NCBI GenBank assembly: GCA_016748015.1
Contig: JAAOMT010000009.1
Coordinates: forward strand, 1,899,020-1,963,019
Length of the DNA: 64,000 bases
Origin: Geosiphon pyriformis
Lineage: Eukaryota; Glomeromycota; Glomeromycetes; Archaeosporales; Geosiphonaceae
Direction: 5' to 3'
The notes under the pieces were generated by a model, which was not told the DNA's origin, did no database searches, and saw only the letters and a list, made by a program, of their open reading frames with translations. This document shows, one piece after another, positions 36,226 through 49,319 of this stretch. Both the position numbers and the translations under genes were made by a program. Positions within the stretch are counted from its first letter, which is position 1, and the number at the start of each line of letters is the position of its first letter.

Positions 36226-37990
36226 TCATTGAGAAGAATGAACAGCAGGAACCAAATCAGCATTGTTAATCTTGGCCGAAAGACCCATAACCATAATTAA
36301 AAAATTGTTCAGAGTCTTTTCCATCTTAGAGATAACCAAAAAGCCAAAAACTGCCACTTTCACAATAGTTTCACTACCAGTAACCACATCTAAACTTTCA
36401 CTTATCACTATATTCGCCCTTGATTCTGTGATGAAAGGATCACTAATAACTGATGTTCCAGACTAGGCTGGAAAACCGTTGGCCCAAGTGAGTCCAATCT
36501 TTTAGCCAACTTATCAATGTGTTTTATGAGGCTGATAAGACTATGCTTAAGCCCAGCAAACCTATTATTTAATTCCATAAACATCATCAGAGTAGGTTTC
36601 ATTTCCGAAGAGAAATCAGAAGAAGCTGAGCCATTGCATGCAGGAAGAGGAGGAAATGAAGACCCATCAACAATATTGGCCCAAAAAGCACCACCAAAAG
36701 AAACAGAATGGAAAATTGGGACAGAGCATCTAGCATAAATGGAAGCCAGTCTGCTTTTATCATCATCCGACAATATCTTGCAAGTTGGTTTACCAAGAGA
36801 AGTCTTCTCACTCACAAAACAACTCAGAAATATATGACCTAAATTCCCATACTTAGCATACTTAGCAAAATTTATGTAAAACCAATGCAGATTGGCACCC
36901 TTTAAGACAGGAGTAGTTCTTATGACAGCATTAATTAAGACAGCAGAGTCAAAACAAACAACAGCACATCTGGTCTGGGCATATGTAACAGGGTGTTGAT
37001 CAATAACACATGTTTTTCTACCCACAGAACCAATAAAGTCTCAGATATCATGAGCATTTGTGCCTATTGGCAACATATATAGTAAAGCTCTATGCTAATC
37101 CTTTGTATCCCATAATTCCTTGTTTGCATTAGTCTTGGTCACTCTCATAGCATCTTTTCCAATCAAGATGGACCATCTAGTTGCAATCAAATCAGTTTAA
37201 TCTGATTGGACAAATTCAACCACAGCCTTCTGCCATAGCCCTACCAATTGCATCTTAATTGACACAACAGAACCAAATTCAGAAAGCGCAGTTCACATAG
37301 CCTCAGCTGATGTTCCAACTGGAATTTCCTTCACTACCACAGTCCGATCTGAATGACCAGTTGATTTTTTGAGATTAGTGTTTATTAAAATATCTGCTGC
37401 TCTTGCTTTTTCCATCGCCTATGCCAAACTGGCTTCAAAAGTGAAAGAAGCACAGATGATCTCAGAAAATTTTGAGGGAGTAGAGGCCCTTCCAAAACCA
37501 TTGACTTTTGAGAATAATTTTCTGACTACTGCTAGCTTTTTCTGAGAAGATTTCTCAGCCATTTTATTAAGATCAATATCTATAGCAAAAGATTTTTGGA
37601 CAGAAACGCAACCAAATTCTTCAATGGAGGAGGAAATACCAAGGGAACATCCAAAAGAGCATCATCATTTTTGTCTTGACCCAAAAAATCTATTTTCTCC
37701 AATGGCTTGCCCAATGTTTTCTTAGTTTTAACACCTGGCCCTTTAAGCATCTGATCATAATTCTCATCAGCAATGTTTCTATTTTCATCATAGTCAAAGT
37801 TAGTTTTCTCTACCAGACATTCTTCCTCCATATCAATGTTTTCAGACTCAGTGGTGTCACCAGTCTCAAAATTTCATGAGTGACCACTTAGTACTTTAGT
37901 TGGCACACTACCTCTACCAACACTTTTTTCCAAACTGACACTTTTCTTCTTTTTCCTAGACAAAACAGGCTTGAAGCCCGCACTAGCACC
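36226..37990 (-). pseudogene. Non-LTR ORF1, copy 2
   Basis: Corresponds to copy 1 ORF1. The knuckle reads YAKYGNLGHIFLSC: two Cys are Tyr, while the His lost in copy 1 is kept. Taken with copy 1, the family clearly once had a CX2CX4HX4C knuckle. The helical C-terminal part reads RFAGLKHSLISLIKHIDKLA. The N-terminal region 37,580-37,831 is acidic (DYDENRNIADENYDQ). Stops are spread through it. Confidence 0.8.
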
Positions 37991-38157
37991 AGATTTCTTA
38001 GCAATCTTCTTTATAATGGCTATACTAGGGCCAACAGTAATTTCGAAATCAAAAAACGGTTTGGATTTATCATACTGAATGATGAAAAAAACTTCTTTTA
38101 AAAAAACTTTTGACTTTTTTTTGGGAATTTGGAATGAATGAGAGAAAGAAGTTTTTC

Positions 38158-39795
38158 TAATTTTAATATATTATATATTTTCTTTAATAATATATTTAAA
38201 AATGTTGTTTTTGTTATTAATTCTATTAAATATATTTTTATTTTTATTTTAATTAATAGTATTATTATTTTTTTATATACTAATTTAAATAATATTATCT
38301 AAATTGTGTTTTATTTTATTGTTTTATAAATAAATAATACTAATAGTATAAAAAAATAAGATTTTTTTTTGGTTAATTTTAGCTAATGTTTTACACAATA
38401 TTTAATTAAATTATTTTATTATTCTATTTATTTACAAGTAATATAATTATAATAAAAATTTTTTTACTTTAAATTTTTAACTTAATTTTGTTTACAAAAT
38501 AAGTTTTTTGATTTAATAATAATTTGTTTAAATATTTATATTGACAAATTTAGCTATAAATTTAGCATTAACTTTTTAAATAATTATTATTTCTGGCTAT
38601 TTAATTAAATAATTTATAATTATTATAATATACTAGTTTTTTTAATGGTTATTAATATAGTTTTACTAAGTTAATTTTAATTTGATTAAATAATTATTCA
38701 ATTTTGATTGATTTTAATAATTTTGTTAATTTAATAATAAATAAAATAGTTTCTAGTTTATTATTAAATTTGGTTTTATTTATTTTAAAATAATTGTTTC
38801 TAAAATTAAAACATACTAAAATAGTAGTATAGTTATTAATATATTTAATTGTTTAAGTTATTTATTAAAGTTTATTATGGCTTTTATGTTTAATAAATTA
38901 TTAATATTACTGTTTTTTTTTCTTATAATGGATTTTATTTAATATATTTACTTTTTAATAGTAACTTTTAAAACAAAGATATCAATTTTTTGTGATTAAT
39001 ATAAAAATTAAATAATTAATAAAAATAGTATTTTTAATTTAATATTAATTAATATAAATAAAAATTCTAATTTTATGATTATATAATTTTTTTAATAAAA
39101 CTTAAACTTTAATTAACATATATTACTAAATGTTTTCATTTATTTTATTATATTTTTTTAAAATACTTTTACTAAATATGATCTACTTAAAATCTTTTAA
39201 AAAATTGATTTTTTCTTAAAAAAATTCAATTCACCAAAGAAAATCTTTCTTGCCCAAATTATAATTAATAAAAATTTTTTTTTTCTAACAATAATAAATA
39301 TGTTTAATACTTGAAAAAAAGCATGAATTTCAATAATTTTTAAACGGATACACTTTTATCAAAAATTCTAAAAGATTAGATTTTGCTAATTTGTGTTATA
39401 TGCAAAACTTAAAGATAATAACTTCTTAGTTTTCAAATATACTTTATTTAAGCTTTCATATATGTTAATTTGGTTGTGAAAAATGCTATTGAGAAATTTG
39501 AAAAGTTTGAACTATACAGTGCATCATAATTTGGATCAAGAAGGCAAATTTTTTATGATCTTTTGGTTTGCAAGATTAAAAGAAATAAGGATGCTTTGAT
39601 TTATGGATGGCTAGTCACATGTAGAAAGTACATGGTACACATTTACTTTAGACATGTACATGTATTATGTCGGTAAATTATGCACTCAATAAAGGAAAAA
39701 AAAGATGGTTTTATATAATTTTTATGTAAGTAATAACAATATTATTATTAATCGACATATATAATACAATTTGAGCATTGCAACTAAACTTTGTT
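38158..39795. other. AT-rich intergenic region
   Basis: Nothing codes here. From 39,300 the composition becomes less extreme, probably the 3' flank of the P450 gene that ends at 39,796 on the minus strand. Confidence 0.7.
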
Positions 39796-41937
39796 TTAAA
39801 CTATCTGCACTCCTTCATGTCGTGGAATAAACTTAATGTGATAGGGGTTCGGATGCTGCATTGAAACAAGTTCGAAATTTTTTAGGTCAATTTGAAGTGG
39901 TTTTCCGTTGACATCACATTCAACATTCTCGATACGAAACGCCCATAGGACACCAGTTAAAATGAATAAGAATTCAGACTCAGCCTTTAAATATTGGAAA
40001 ATGAAGTTAAAAAAATTGCTGGTAAAAACTTTATGATGAATTCATTTATCAATCACGTACCAAAGAAATCCCAGTACACAAACGTCTCCCTAGTCCAAAT
40101 GCAAACTGGTCCCGATCCTGGTAAGAACCTCTGGCCAATTCCGTCATACTTTCTTTGATCCCGAAAAACCTATCAGGGTTAAATACTTCGGGATCTTTGT
40201 ATCGTTTCGGGTCAGAATTCAAGGCATAGATATTGTAGACGATCCCCGAGTTTTTGGGGAGGTGATAACCCATGTATTCATCATCTTGCTCTAGATACCG
40301 AGGTATAGTCATTGGAAGCTAAAATTTATTTGATTAATTAGAGGTGACAAGTAATTGATGATAATTATTTGATCGAAAAGCAAAAGATTTTTGATATGTA
40401 AAGGAAAAAGATACCGGTGGAGACCAACGAAGTGTTTCTTTGATCAATGCCTGGATGAATGGAAGGGATTGAAAGTCAGAAGAATTCGGTAAGCGTGAAT
40501 GTCCTACGATCCTGTCAAGTTCTTCATGAGCTCTTTCTTGAAACTCTGGATGATTTGCCAGGATGGCACAGAGCCAATCAATGCTCGTTGCCAAAGTTTC
40601 CTAGAAAATAAATGCAAACACCACTTAATAAACTGAGAATTTTCTACATAGAAAGGATCCCAAGATTGAAACCTACCGTGCCGGCAATTATAAAAATATA
40701 GGCCAAATAGACCACATCTAATTCATCAATATAACCTTCTTTATGCTTTTCCATCAAATCTCTAGCAACGCATGGCTTCTTTTCAGGATCCTCCTCAACT
40801 TTCTCGAAAAGCTTTTTCATGATCTTTGACCAATCCTCTCGTAACTGAGTTGCTCTAGGAATAATCTTTCTGTAAGGACCAAAGTTAAACAGCCATGGAA
40901 ATATTTGTGGCAACATAGTTTTTGTTGACAAAAGATCCATAGATTCATTTACTTTGAGGGAGACTTCTTGGTAAATTGGATCATCGAAATCTTTTAATCT
41001 TATTCCAAAGATTACGTTCAGAATAATGTTGAAAGATGTGAATTGGAGATATTTTTTTGGGTTGATTCCATTCGATGTGCCTCCTACTTCCAATAACTTT
41101 GTGAGGAGGTCATGTGTGCCTTGTACAATAAGCGAAGAGTAGGAATCAATTTTACGAGGAGTTAAAAAGTTATGGGCTAGGCGGTGGGAAAGACGATAGA
41201 ATTGTTAAGTTAGTAATTTAGTCAGAATTTTGATTGAATCTCCACCCAAAAGATGTATATATAATGATTGAAATAAAAAATTTAAATGGAGTTGCAAACC
41301 TAGAGGCATAACCTTTTTATACCAATCATTATATGGTGATGTGCCCAGGTTTCGACCTTTACTCAAAATTTGGGTTATCAAAAGTTCTTTACGTGAGGAA
41401 TAAATTGCACCTCCTGACATAAGAAAAAAAGCGGAAAATAAGAATTAGGTAGGAAATAGGAATTTCCTGAACGTAGTAATTTCAAAGATTTTTACGAACG
41501 TTTAACTAAAAGGTCATCCACAGCTTTAGAACTATTCAGTACTATCCAACGTAAAGGACCGAACTGGACAAGATATATATCGCCACAGACGTTGCCCCAT
41601 TCCACAAATCTATATTTTTGAGGATAATTTTGAGACAGCTTCAGAAAATTGAATTAAGGAAATTGAAAATTTTGAAATTTCTACATTACTTTTTATGTAG
41701 CATTCCTTTTAATGAGAAAAGATGACCTATTGATATGAATTAGCGAGTTGAAATAGGAAGCAGATTTCATACGAAGTTTATAATATCATGAAATTATTTT
41801 GAATTAATAAAATACTCACCAAAGAGTGGAATCTTTCCAGGCGCTTCAGGTAACGGTTTGAGGCCATTGGGTCTTGATTTCTTTTGATAAAAATACCAAG
41901 CGAGAAATGGCAAAAATAAATACCAAAAAATATGCAT
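39796..41937 (-). CDS. Cytochrome P450 monooxygenase (gene 1)
   Basis: Inferred exons, minus strand: 41,820-41,937; 41,500-41,638; 41,300-41,413; 40,677-41,176; 40,415-40,600; 40,061-40,318; 39,796-39,984, about 500 residues as expected for a P450. The N-terminus is a membrane anchor (MHIFWYLFLPFLAWYFY) followed by a Pro-rich hinge. Motifs: WYKKVMPLAHNFLTP (helix C region), IIAGTETLATS (I-helix oxygen-binding groove), KETLR (ExxR), PEVFNPDRF (PERF-like) and FAFGLGRRLCTG with the haem-ligand Cys. It would be an ER-anchored haem monooxygenase using a P450 reductase; the substrate is unknown. All junctions from exon 2 on keep phase, but exon 1 to exon 2 does not (phase 1 to 0), so a microexon or an indel is likely there. 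Confidence 0.9.
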
Positions 41938-42990
41938 TTTTGAAGCACTTTGTAAAATGGTTAAAAATCAAAGCCATTTTAACAGGGAAAAGGCTGAATG
42001 ATTTTAAATATAGAAAAATAAGTATATAATTTTTAATTTATTAAAAGTTTCACCTGTGCTTTTTCTGTGAACTTATTAAGGTATTTCGAATTCACGTTGT
42101 TACATTTTTTATCTATTCGCGCACTTTGCAGGTAATCTACAAAATGTCTTGCCAAATGCCTCTCATACGTAAGGAATGGTTTAATCCATTTATTTTGTAT
42201 ACATAATTTGGTTATCAAATTGATATATATTTTTGAGTTTGATCCAATCCATAGTACAAACTCTAACTTTAGCTTGTCCTTATCTCGCAATGAGGAATTT
42301 TTTCTCTCTTTTTAAAATATATTATTAGGAAGAATTGTGGTAACACACTTGTCACGACTCAAATACATTGTTTACATTAAGAGATTGACCCGTAAAATTA
42401 CCAAAAAAGAAAAAGTGTTACCAATAAATATGCATCTGTGGATATTAAATTATTTTGAAAAAAATCTCTGAATTCAAAAAATACATTCCTCAAGTCAAAA
42501 GAAGAGCTGTTTTATGTTTCACCTATTTCAAGCAATCATTAACCATTTTTTTTTGTTTAAAACAGTTCTTTCGGTTTATTAGGAAAGTTTTAATTTATTT
42601 TAGTATAACATGATAAGACTAGTTTGAGAGTGTTGGTTATTTTTTAAAAAAAAGTAAATTATAACAATTATTAAACAATATTTTTGGGGAATCTTATTTT
42701 TGAAAAACAATTTTTTTGTTTTAGTTCATTCATTCTTTGAAGTTGCTGGAATTCAAAAAACCTGAAAATTATTTGATATAAAAAACTTTTCATTATGGAC
42801 CAAATAAAATGTTTTCCCAGAAAGGGGAAATTATTTCCAACATATATATATATATATATATATATGTTGACTGTATATTTGATAGAAAGAAACCAATATA
42901 TTAAAAATTTTTCTCAAATTATAATTATTTGGCTAGATAATGACATTAAACAACAGAGTTATAAAATTTCAAAAATATTCAATAAAATTT
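41938..42990. other. Intergenic region upstream of P450 gene 1
   Basis: Probably includes the P450 promoter. A minus-strand open stretch of 85 codons (42,033-42,290) has no recognisable motif and no splice support. A short (TA)n run lies at 42,843-42,866. Confidence 0.55.
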
Positions 42991-43002
42991 AATAATAATT
43001 GA

Positions 43003-43343
43003 TTAAACTATTATTACCAATTTTAATAAATAAGAAATATTACCACTTTTACATTTCGAATTAATCATATCATTAATTTGTTTTGACCAATCACGATTTA
43101 TTACCACTCTTCGAGGACTGATTCTAGGTTTGCTAAGTTCTAGATTCATCCTTTTTTTTGCGTATTTGGATTATACCGGGGAGACTCCGGATTGAACGAA
43201 TCAGCACGAGGGTTTGGCGTTCCTTTTACAGCTGGTTGAGAAACTTTCTTTTCTTCCGTATTTGGATTATACCGAGGAGCCTCCTTATTCTTCGAATCGC
43301 TACGATTGTCATCCCTTTCTTTTTGAGTTGGTTTTCCACTCAT
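43003..43343 (-). CDS. Small hydrophilic protein with PRYNPNT repeats, possibly frameshifted
   Basis: From ATG at 43,343 the frame encodes 65 very hydrophilic residues (MSGKPTQKERDDNRSDSKNK) with two copies of PRYNPNT[EQ]KK, and stops at 43,146. The stop directly follows an A8 run (plus-strand T8, 43,152-43,159). In the next frame the sequence goes on as MNLELSKPRISPRRVVINRD and WSKQINDMINSKC, which looks coding, to a stop at about 43,003. Either a homopolymer indel splits one protein of roughly 110 residues, or the C-terminal part is a relic. There is no signal peptide and no known family. It is likely to be intrinsically disordered. A TTTCAAG before the ATG could be a 5' UTR acceptor. Confidence 0.5.
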
Positions 43344-44302
43344 CTTGAAACTGATTCCCTAAGTTTGGAAATTTTGAAATTAAATTGCTGGTGTGTTTAA
43401 TTAACAATAGATTGAAAAGGAATTAATTAATGATTGGGAAGAGGTCTTTGACTTTGTATAAACGCAATTAAAGAGAAATTTTTAAAAGCGTAAAGAAAAT
43501 ATTCATGAAGTTAGATGGCCTCTACTTTTATAGTTCACAACAATAAATAACCATTTTTTATTTACGTTTACAAATGTTTGGATTAAAAGGAGATGAAATC
43601 TTTTTGATCCAACAACAATTGACCATCATTTCTTATTAAGTTTACAGATCTTTGGATTAAAACGAGATGAAATCTTTTGGAATAGCACCTGATTAGTGGG
43701 AAAAACAATAATCCAAAAAGGAAATGAATCATAACAATGAGAAATGTTTTTCCACACTAAAAAGCAGGTTCAAAAAGTATTTGTTAATTTCGACACTTGA
43801 CAGGGAATCAATATTGTTATTAAGGCCTAGTGTGGCAATTGACAAGTGAATTTTAGGGAATTATCGTTTTAGAGGTAGTAACCAAGAATGGGATATTTAT
43901 TGCGTCATCACTATCTACATATGAAATTGCTTTTTTAATTCTACTTTCCCCCTACAAAAAAAAATTTTTTTACATCTTTCTTAAATTATCATATGATTTT
44001 ATAATAGTGAAATAAAAAGAAGTTTTTTGATGACATGATTTGTAATACTAAGAAATTTTTAATCGATTTCTTTGTTACTTAAAAAGACACCTTAAAAATA
44101 AACTCCAAAGAGACTAAACCTAGTATTAAGGTTAAAAAATAAAATTCCCAGGCAATCTTGCTTACCTGATCGAATCTTCTTAAAATGAATCAAAGGCTGA
44201 TAAGATGAGAATAATCTCATAGCCTGCCTCACCATCTGCGCCTTTAAAAATTTTTTGATTAACAAAAATAATTTTTGCAATTAGCTGTCGAACCCTATAC
44301 TC

Positions 44303-44380
<78 letters not shown>

Positions 44381-47300
44381 TATAATATGATATGATATTA
44401 TATGATACAATATGATATGTGTCTCTGGATAATCAGGATCTTATATAACATGTTTTCGGTGGTATTATTTTTTGTTTCATCATTAACTTTAAAAACAAGA
44501 TCAATATAATTTTCTCACTGATTGAGGCATTATCAATAACAATCAAAAACTAAAATCATAATTGCTTTTATCAAAAGCTAACAGGTAAAAATATTAGATT
44601 TTTTTTGGTCTATCTGGTTCCCCAATTTTATAGAGGGTTTAATTTGTCTTAATTAATAAATTTAAACGGGGAATATCGGCTAAATTCGTGTCTTTCTCTC
44701 CCATATCTATGATGCCTTACCGTTCACACGCACGCAAGTAAAATTGTCTCTGATTGATATTTTTTTTATCCCACAAACATCATGGGAACTCTAAATATAT
44801 ACTTGATCATTTTTCTTGAGCTCGAATTCAAACTAAATGTTAACTTAGAAGTTTATATCTAATCCAATGAGCACGATGGACAGCCTTTTGCATCATGCAT
44901 CAAACGCCACATTTACCTCTCACAAATTTTTTATTAAGCAGAAAATATGTCAGCGACATTGCACAGTAAAATCATGGCTAAGAAAAGATGCAAGGGATCC
45001 TTTGGTAATAACTTGTTTTTGCTTATTTCTTCTGTTTAGTTTTTTTTAATATCTCAAAGTTCTTTTTCTTTCGCAAGCAAAATATTTATGAGAAATTCAA
45101 GAGAAATTAAATCCTGGAAAGGATTACTATTAAGTAATTGAAATGAACCTAACTGATTCATTTAAAGACAAATCACGAATACTTTCTGAACTGAATTTAG
45201 ACAATTTTTATCAAAACTTTTTTTCTCGAGAAAATACTTTTAAATTTACGAATCAGAAATTTAGTTATATCTTCATTTCAACATTTGTCCAAGCAAGTGG
45301 AAAATTTTAATATTTTATAATATATTTATCTTTTTCGGGTGGCTGATCACATGTAGAAAATGAGCCCCGTTTAATATGGAACATTTACATGTTGGATGTA
45401 TTTATTTAAATCATACTCTTATAGAAAAAAAAAATTTTTTTTTTTTAAAAACTATACAAATTTTTACACTTTTTGTATTTCACAAATTTGATATATTTTA
45501 TAGCAAAAATCAAATCTTAAATTGAAAACGAATAGTCAAGATTTTAATGTCGAAACCACATCGACCCCCTCCCTTGGCTCAAAAATTAATTTATAATATA
45601 ATTAATTAATTTATTAAAGAATAAAAGCAATAGAAACTTCTAATAAATTATTAAATAATTCTAAAAAATTCCATTTTGCTAATGGATTATCTGCAGAATG
45701 AATAATATGTCCAACAAATTCAAATTCAAATTCAAATTCAAATTCAAATTCAAATTCAAATTCAAATTCAAATTCAGATGGTCTACTATTTATAATTTCA
45801 CTATTATCAAAATGATTTTCAATATTCAATATACTCATCCAAATCTCAATAATGTGTAACTAATGTTTCTTTATTAAAGATTTCAATATTTTTATTAGTT
45901 TTTTTAAAAGTTTTATTTGAATTTTCTTCTTTATTATTATTCACCTTAAGTGAAAATAATTCTGTTAATTCTTCTTGTAATGTAGTTTTATTATTATCAT
46001 AAAATTGAATAAGAGTTACAAAATAAATTTGTTTATGTTGTTATTTAGCTTTTTTAATAATATCTTGACATTTTTGTTTACTTAGTATATTACTATATAA
46101 TTAACTTATTGTTAAACTTTTTTATACTTGAATAAATAATTAAAATTGGTAACATAAAATTAAAAAAAAAAACAAAAACAAAAAATATATTTGTAAATAA
46201 TTTCAGTGTTTTGTATGTAAAAACCCTATATTTAACTATAATTATTTAACAGAAGCTAAATTAACAAATATTTCAAATAATTACATAGTTAATTAAAATA
46301 ATTCTGATATTAAATCTTTTATTAACTTTCAAAAATCAATAATAATAAAAGTAAAGATCGTTTTTATTGAGACCACCAATTTTTTAATTATGTAATCATA
46401 TGATTATAAAAATAATCATCTTAATAATTTATTTAAAACAATATACAATTTTATATAATTTTGTAATGTCTTTTTAGAATTTATTTAACATTCTATATAA
46501 TAATTATAAAAAATTTCAAAGTTTATAAAATTGAATCCAAAAATTGGAATTCTGTATAATTAATACAATATTTGATAAAAAGGTTTTTTTATAATAATAT
46601 TTCCTAATAAAAATATTTATTTAAACTTATTATATATATTTTATTTATAATAAATGTTACTTACTTTAAGTACAGCTTTAGTTTTCAAAACAAAATAAAA
46701 ATAAAAACTGTTTTAATGTATTTTAGCTAGAGTGACAAGAAAAATTGTTTTTTTAAATAATAGATGTATAATATAATTAGTAAAAAATTTTGGTCTTTTT
46801 GTTTTTGAAGTAAAAACACTAGTAGATGATTTTTAAATCTTAAAAGTTGTAAAAATCGAAGTAAAATTTTTATTTTCAGAATCAGAATTAATATAAGCTA
46901 CTATTTTTATATTAAAAGATATAAGCTGATAATTATAATGTATTATTCAATAAATAAAAATATTTTTGCTACTTTTCTTAATGTTTTCAAATACTAATTA
47001 TGCACAAATCTTCAAAACTTTTTGTGTATTATATTTTACTTCAAAAATTTGGGCACTTTCAAAAATGGGTTTGACATAATTTTGTCTTGTTAAAAACAAA
47101 GCACTCAGGATTTGTAAGAGTAAGAAGTAAGGTATGCTTTCATATACATAAAAAGTAAATTGTCTTTTTATTTGCTTTTTTTGTTACAGATTTAGCTAAA
47201 TAAAAAAATCTCGAAAATTATGTTCTTTTTACCCATTGTAAGGTTTTTTGTAAAAAAATCTTTTTTCCATTAATTTGAGGTCATTTGCTATCACTGAGCA

Positions 47301-47390
47301 TAAACAGCAAGTTCTGATAGGACAGAACAGGATCAATGATCATGTTCAAAGATCTAATAATTTTTATGTTATTGAATATTAAAATCTTGA
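43344..47390. other. Intergenic region with microsatellites
   Basis: No gene is supported. A TAA run lies at 44,303-44,382. At 45,714-45,775 about ten AAATTC units encode a Phe-Glu dipeptide run within a 74-codon minus-strand stretch (45,614-45,838) ending in HSADNPLAKWNFLELF. That stretch could be a relic of a repeat-family protein but is flanked by AT-rich decay. 45,850-47,250 is AT-rich without coding signal. Confidence 0.6.
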
Positions 47391-47399
47391 AAATGAACA

Positions 47400-48312
47400 A
47401 CATTTAATGGCTAAAGTGGAGAGTCTATCCAAGGTTCATGTTTGTCTGATTTTTTCAAGTTTCCGCTCTCATCCAAAAATCTTTCCAAACAGAAATTTTC
47501 AGGATTTTCATATAATAATAGATCCATATTGATGAAAAAGATGTTAAGAATTTGCTGGAATGTGATAATCATGACAGAGACATTATTTTTCTACACTAAC
47601 ATGTGGTAGGAGAAATTGTAACGAGGCCTAAAATAATTTGAAATTAGTAATCACATTAAAAAATTTTGACAAATTACAAACCTGAAACATAAACTTTCTT
47701 TTATTGTTGCTTGCAAATAATGTAGTTGCTTCTAATGTTCCACCTTAGGAAATTTTCCTTTCCCAACTACTGAATCTAATTCATCTTAAATCCTTTTCTA
47801 CACTTTGAGAACCTTTGCGAAAAGTATATATAACCATTTCAAATTGGTAAGAGTAGTTCCAATTCTGCCAATCATAATATCCTGACAAATTCCAATAAGA
47901 TCATGTTGAACAAGAGTATATTTTCCATCTTGACCTCTCTCGAATCGATGGGTGGTAGTAAAAGTTAGGATCAACTATAACAGATTTCGGAATATTAGTA
48001 ACCAAACAATTCTCACTATCTGCTTTTTTCTTGATTCGGTTTAAAATTTCCTCATTGATTTCTTCATATGCAATAGAAAGCTTGGTTGTTTCGGCTGCCA
48101 AGATTTTACTGAGTTCAAAATGTTGAAGCCACAGAAAAACATTCAATATGCTCCTTTTCATGTTAGAAAACTTGAAGATTGCATCGCTAATGAGCTTATA
48201 TTTTTTTACATTATCTGGATCCAAAGCTCCCCGACCAATGACAATCATAGTGAATATTTTTATAATTGTAATTTGAATCTCAGGTCTAGAATTCACGGCT
48301 ACAACATCTAAA
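47400..48312 (-). pseudogene. Cytochrome P450 pseudogene
   Basis: The minus strand keeps P450 order with broken frames: NSRPEIQITIIKIFTMIVIG and a following helical stretch (47,901-48,296, helices E to H), a relic I-helix (DIMIGRIGTTLTNLKWL), DELDSVVGKGKFPKVE, YLQATIKESLCFR (ExxR region), an intron-like gap, LPHVSVE and DYHIPANS, then in another frame YENPENFCLERFLDE (PERF region). No haem-binding FxxGxRxC motif was found after it. At least three stops and two frame changes are present. It is the same superfamily as the two intact P450 genes, but clearly a different subfamily from gene 2. Confidence 0.75.
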
Positions 48313-48329
48313 GAGTTTAAATATTGATG

Positions 48330-48960
48330 GAAAAGGAATTTTTTTGTTTTTTCTGTTGTTATTGAGGAATAAATTGTTTCAAATATGTTTTGTCATAGTT
48401 CTTGAACTTGGATTGAGCAAAGGATTTTTCACCAGTTATTGTTCTTTAGAAAATTATGCAAGAATTATTGATATTATTTTCAAATTTAGTCTTACTGGTG
48501 CACCTTAATAACCCCCACTAAATCTTACTATTTTGTATATGCTCGTTTCTAAGTGGTTTTATAGACTTCTTCCAACAATACTTTTGCATCCATTAGATTC
48601 AAAAATTAGGAACTTACTTTCGTCAGACCAGATTACCTGGTTTCAGTTTTCAATAGTTGAATTTGGTGTATTTTTTTAGGTAAATGTTTTTTTTTATAAT
48701 TCGTGCTCGTAAGCCATTTCGCCTGAGTGTTCTACGAACAGTTTCAACATTTAACATTAATTTTATTGTCGTTGTTGAACATAATTGAGTAGAAATAAGA
48801 CGACCAATTTTTCCTTACCAATTTCTTTTTTATGCGTATTTCTGTAGATTGTATTACAAATTTACGATAAGTCAACTTTTTGCGTGGAATATCCTTCTTT
48901 AATATGGTTTTATATTCTTACGCGTTTTTCTATAGAAATACGGTCATAATAATTTTTTTA
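48330..48960 (-). pseudogene. Tc1/mariner-like transposase remnant (minus strand)
   Basis: Readable blocks are TVRRTLRRNGLRARIIKKN (second helix-turn-helix end) and VIWSDESKFLIFESNG, which holds the first catalytic Asp of Tc1-type DDE transposases. The rest, towards 48,330, is interrupted by stops (RFSGGY, APVRLNLKI). The N-terminal part may extend to 49,277, where SPRKSGHQLLRLTLLKK resembles a Tc1 linker, but this is weak. No terminal inverted repeats were identified. Confidence 0.75.
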
Positions 48961-49319
48961 TAACAACAAGATTGTTAATTCATTTCTGAGGATTCTCTTT
49001 CAGTTTCAGTATATATAATCAAAGAAAAAATTCTTCTCTTTAATCATTTGTATTAAGACAATCTGAAAGTGCGATAAAACCACATAAGAAACGCGATCAC
49101 CTTGAGTGATTTTTTTAATAATGTCAATCGTAACAATTGATGTCCAGATTTTCTCGGTGATACGATGATTTTCCTGTAATTTGAATTATGTAAAGTACTC
49201 CTAAAAAGTAACGCCTGATTTGGACGTGCATCAATTTTTAAAAAATCAAGATTCTCCTTTTTTTGAAAAATAAACATGACATTATTTACTTTTTACATTA
49301 TAATATCTTCATATAATAA

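Larger units (their letters stand above)
35400..38157 (-). mobile_element. Non-LTR retrotransposon, copy 2 (ORF1 and endonuclease only)
   Basis: Same family and orientation as copy 1. The 5' leader with its hairpin is at 38,086-38,157, ORF1 spans about 36,226-37,990 and the endonuclease about 35,430-36,200. The sequence stops shortly after the endonuclease; RT, RNase H and the tail are missing, so this is a 3' truncation, unlike the usual 5' truncation of non-LTR copies. The flank beyond 35,400 is nearly pure A/T. Confidence 0.88.

Noticed and set aside
42033-42290. 85-codon minus-strand ORF upstream of P450 gene 1
   Set aside because: No recognisable motif, no splice partners and unremarkable composition; could not be supported as a gene.
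44867-45049. 60-codon plus-strand ORF with hydrophobic end
   Set aside because: No homology signature; the hydrophobic tail comes from a T-rich run.
39605-45420. Similar words GGCTAGTCACATGTAGAAA near 39,605 and GGCTGATCACATGTAGAAA near 45,342
   Set aside because: The similarity covers only about 20 bp before fading; too short to call a repeat family here.
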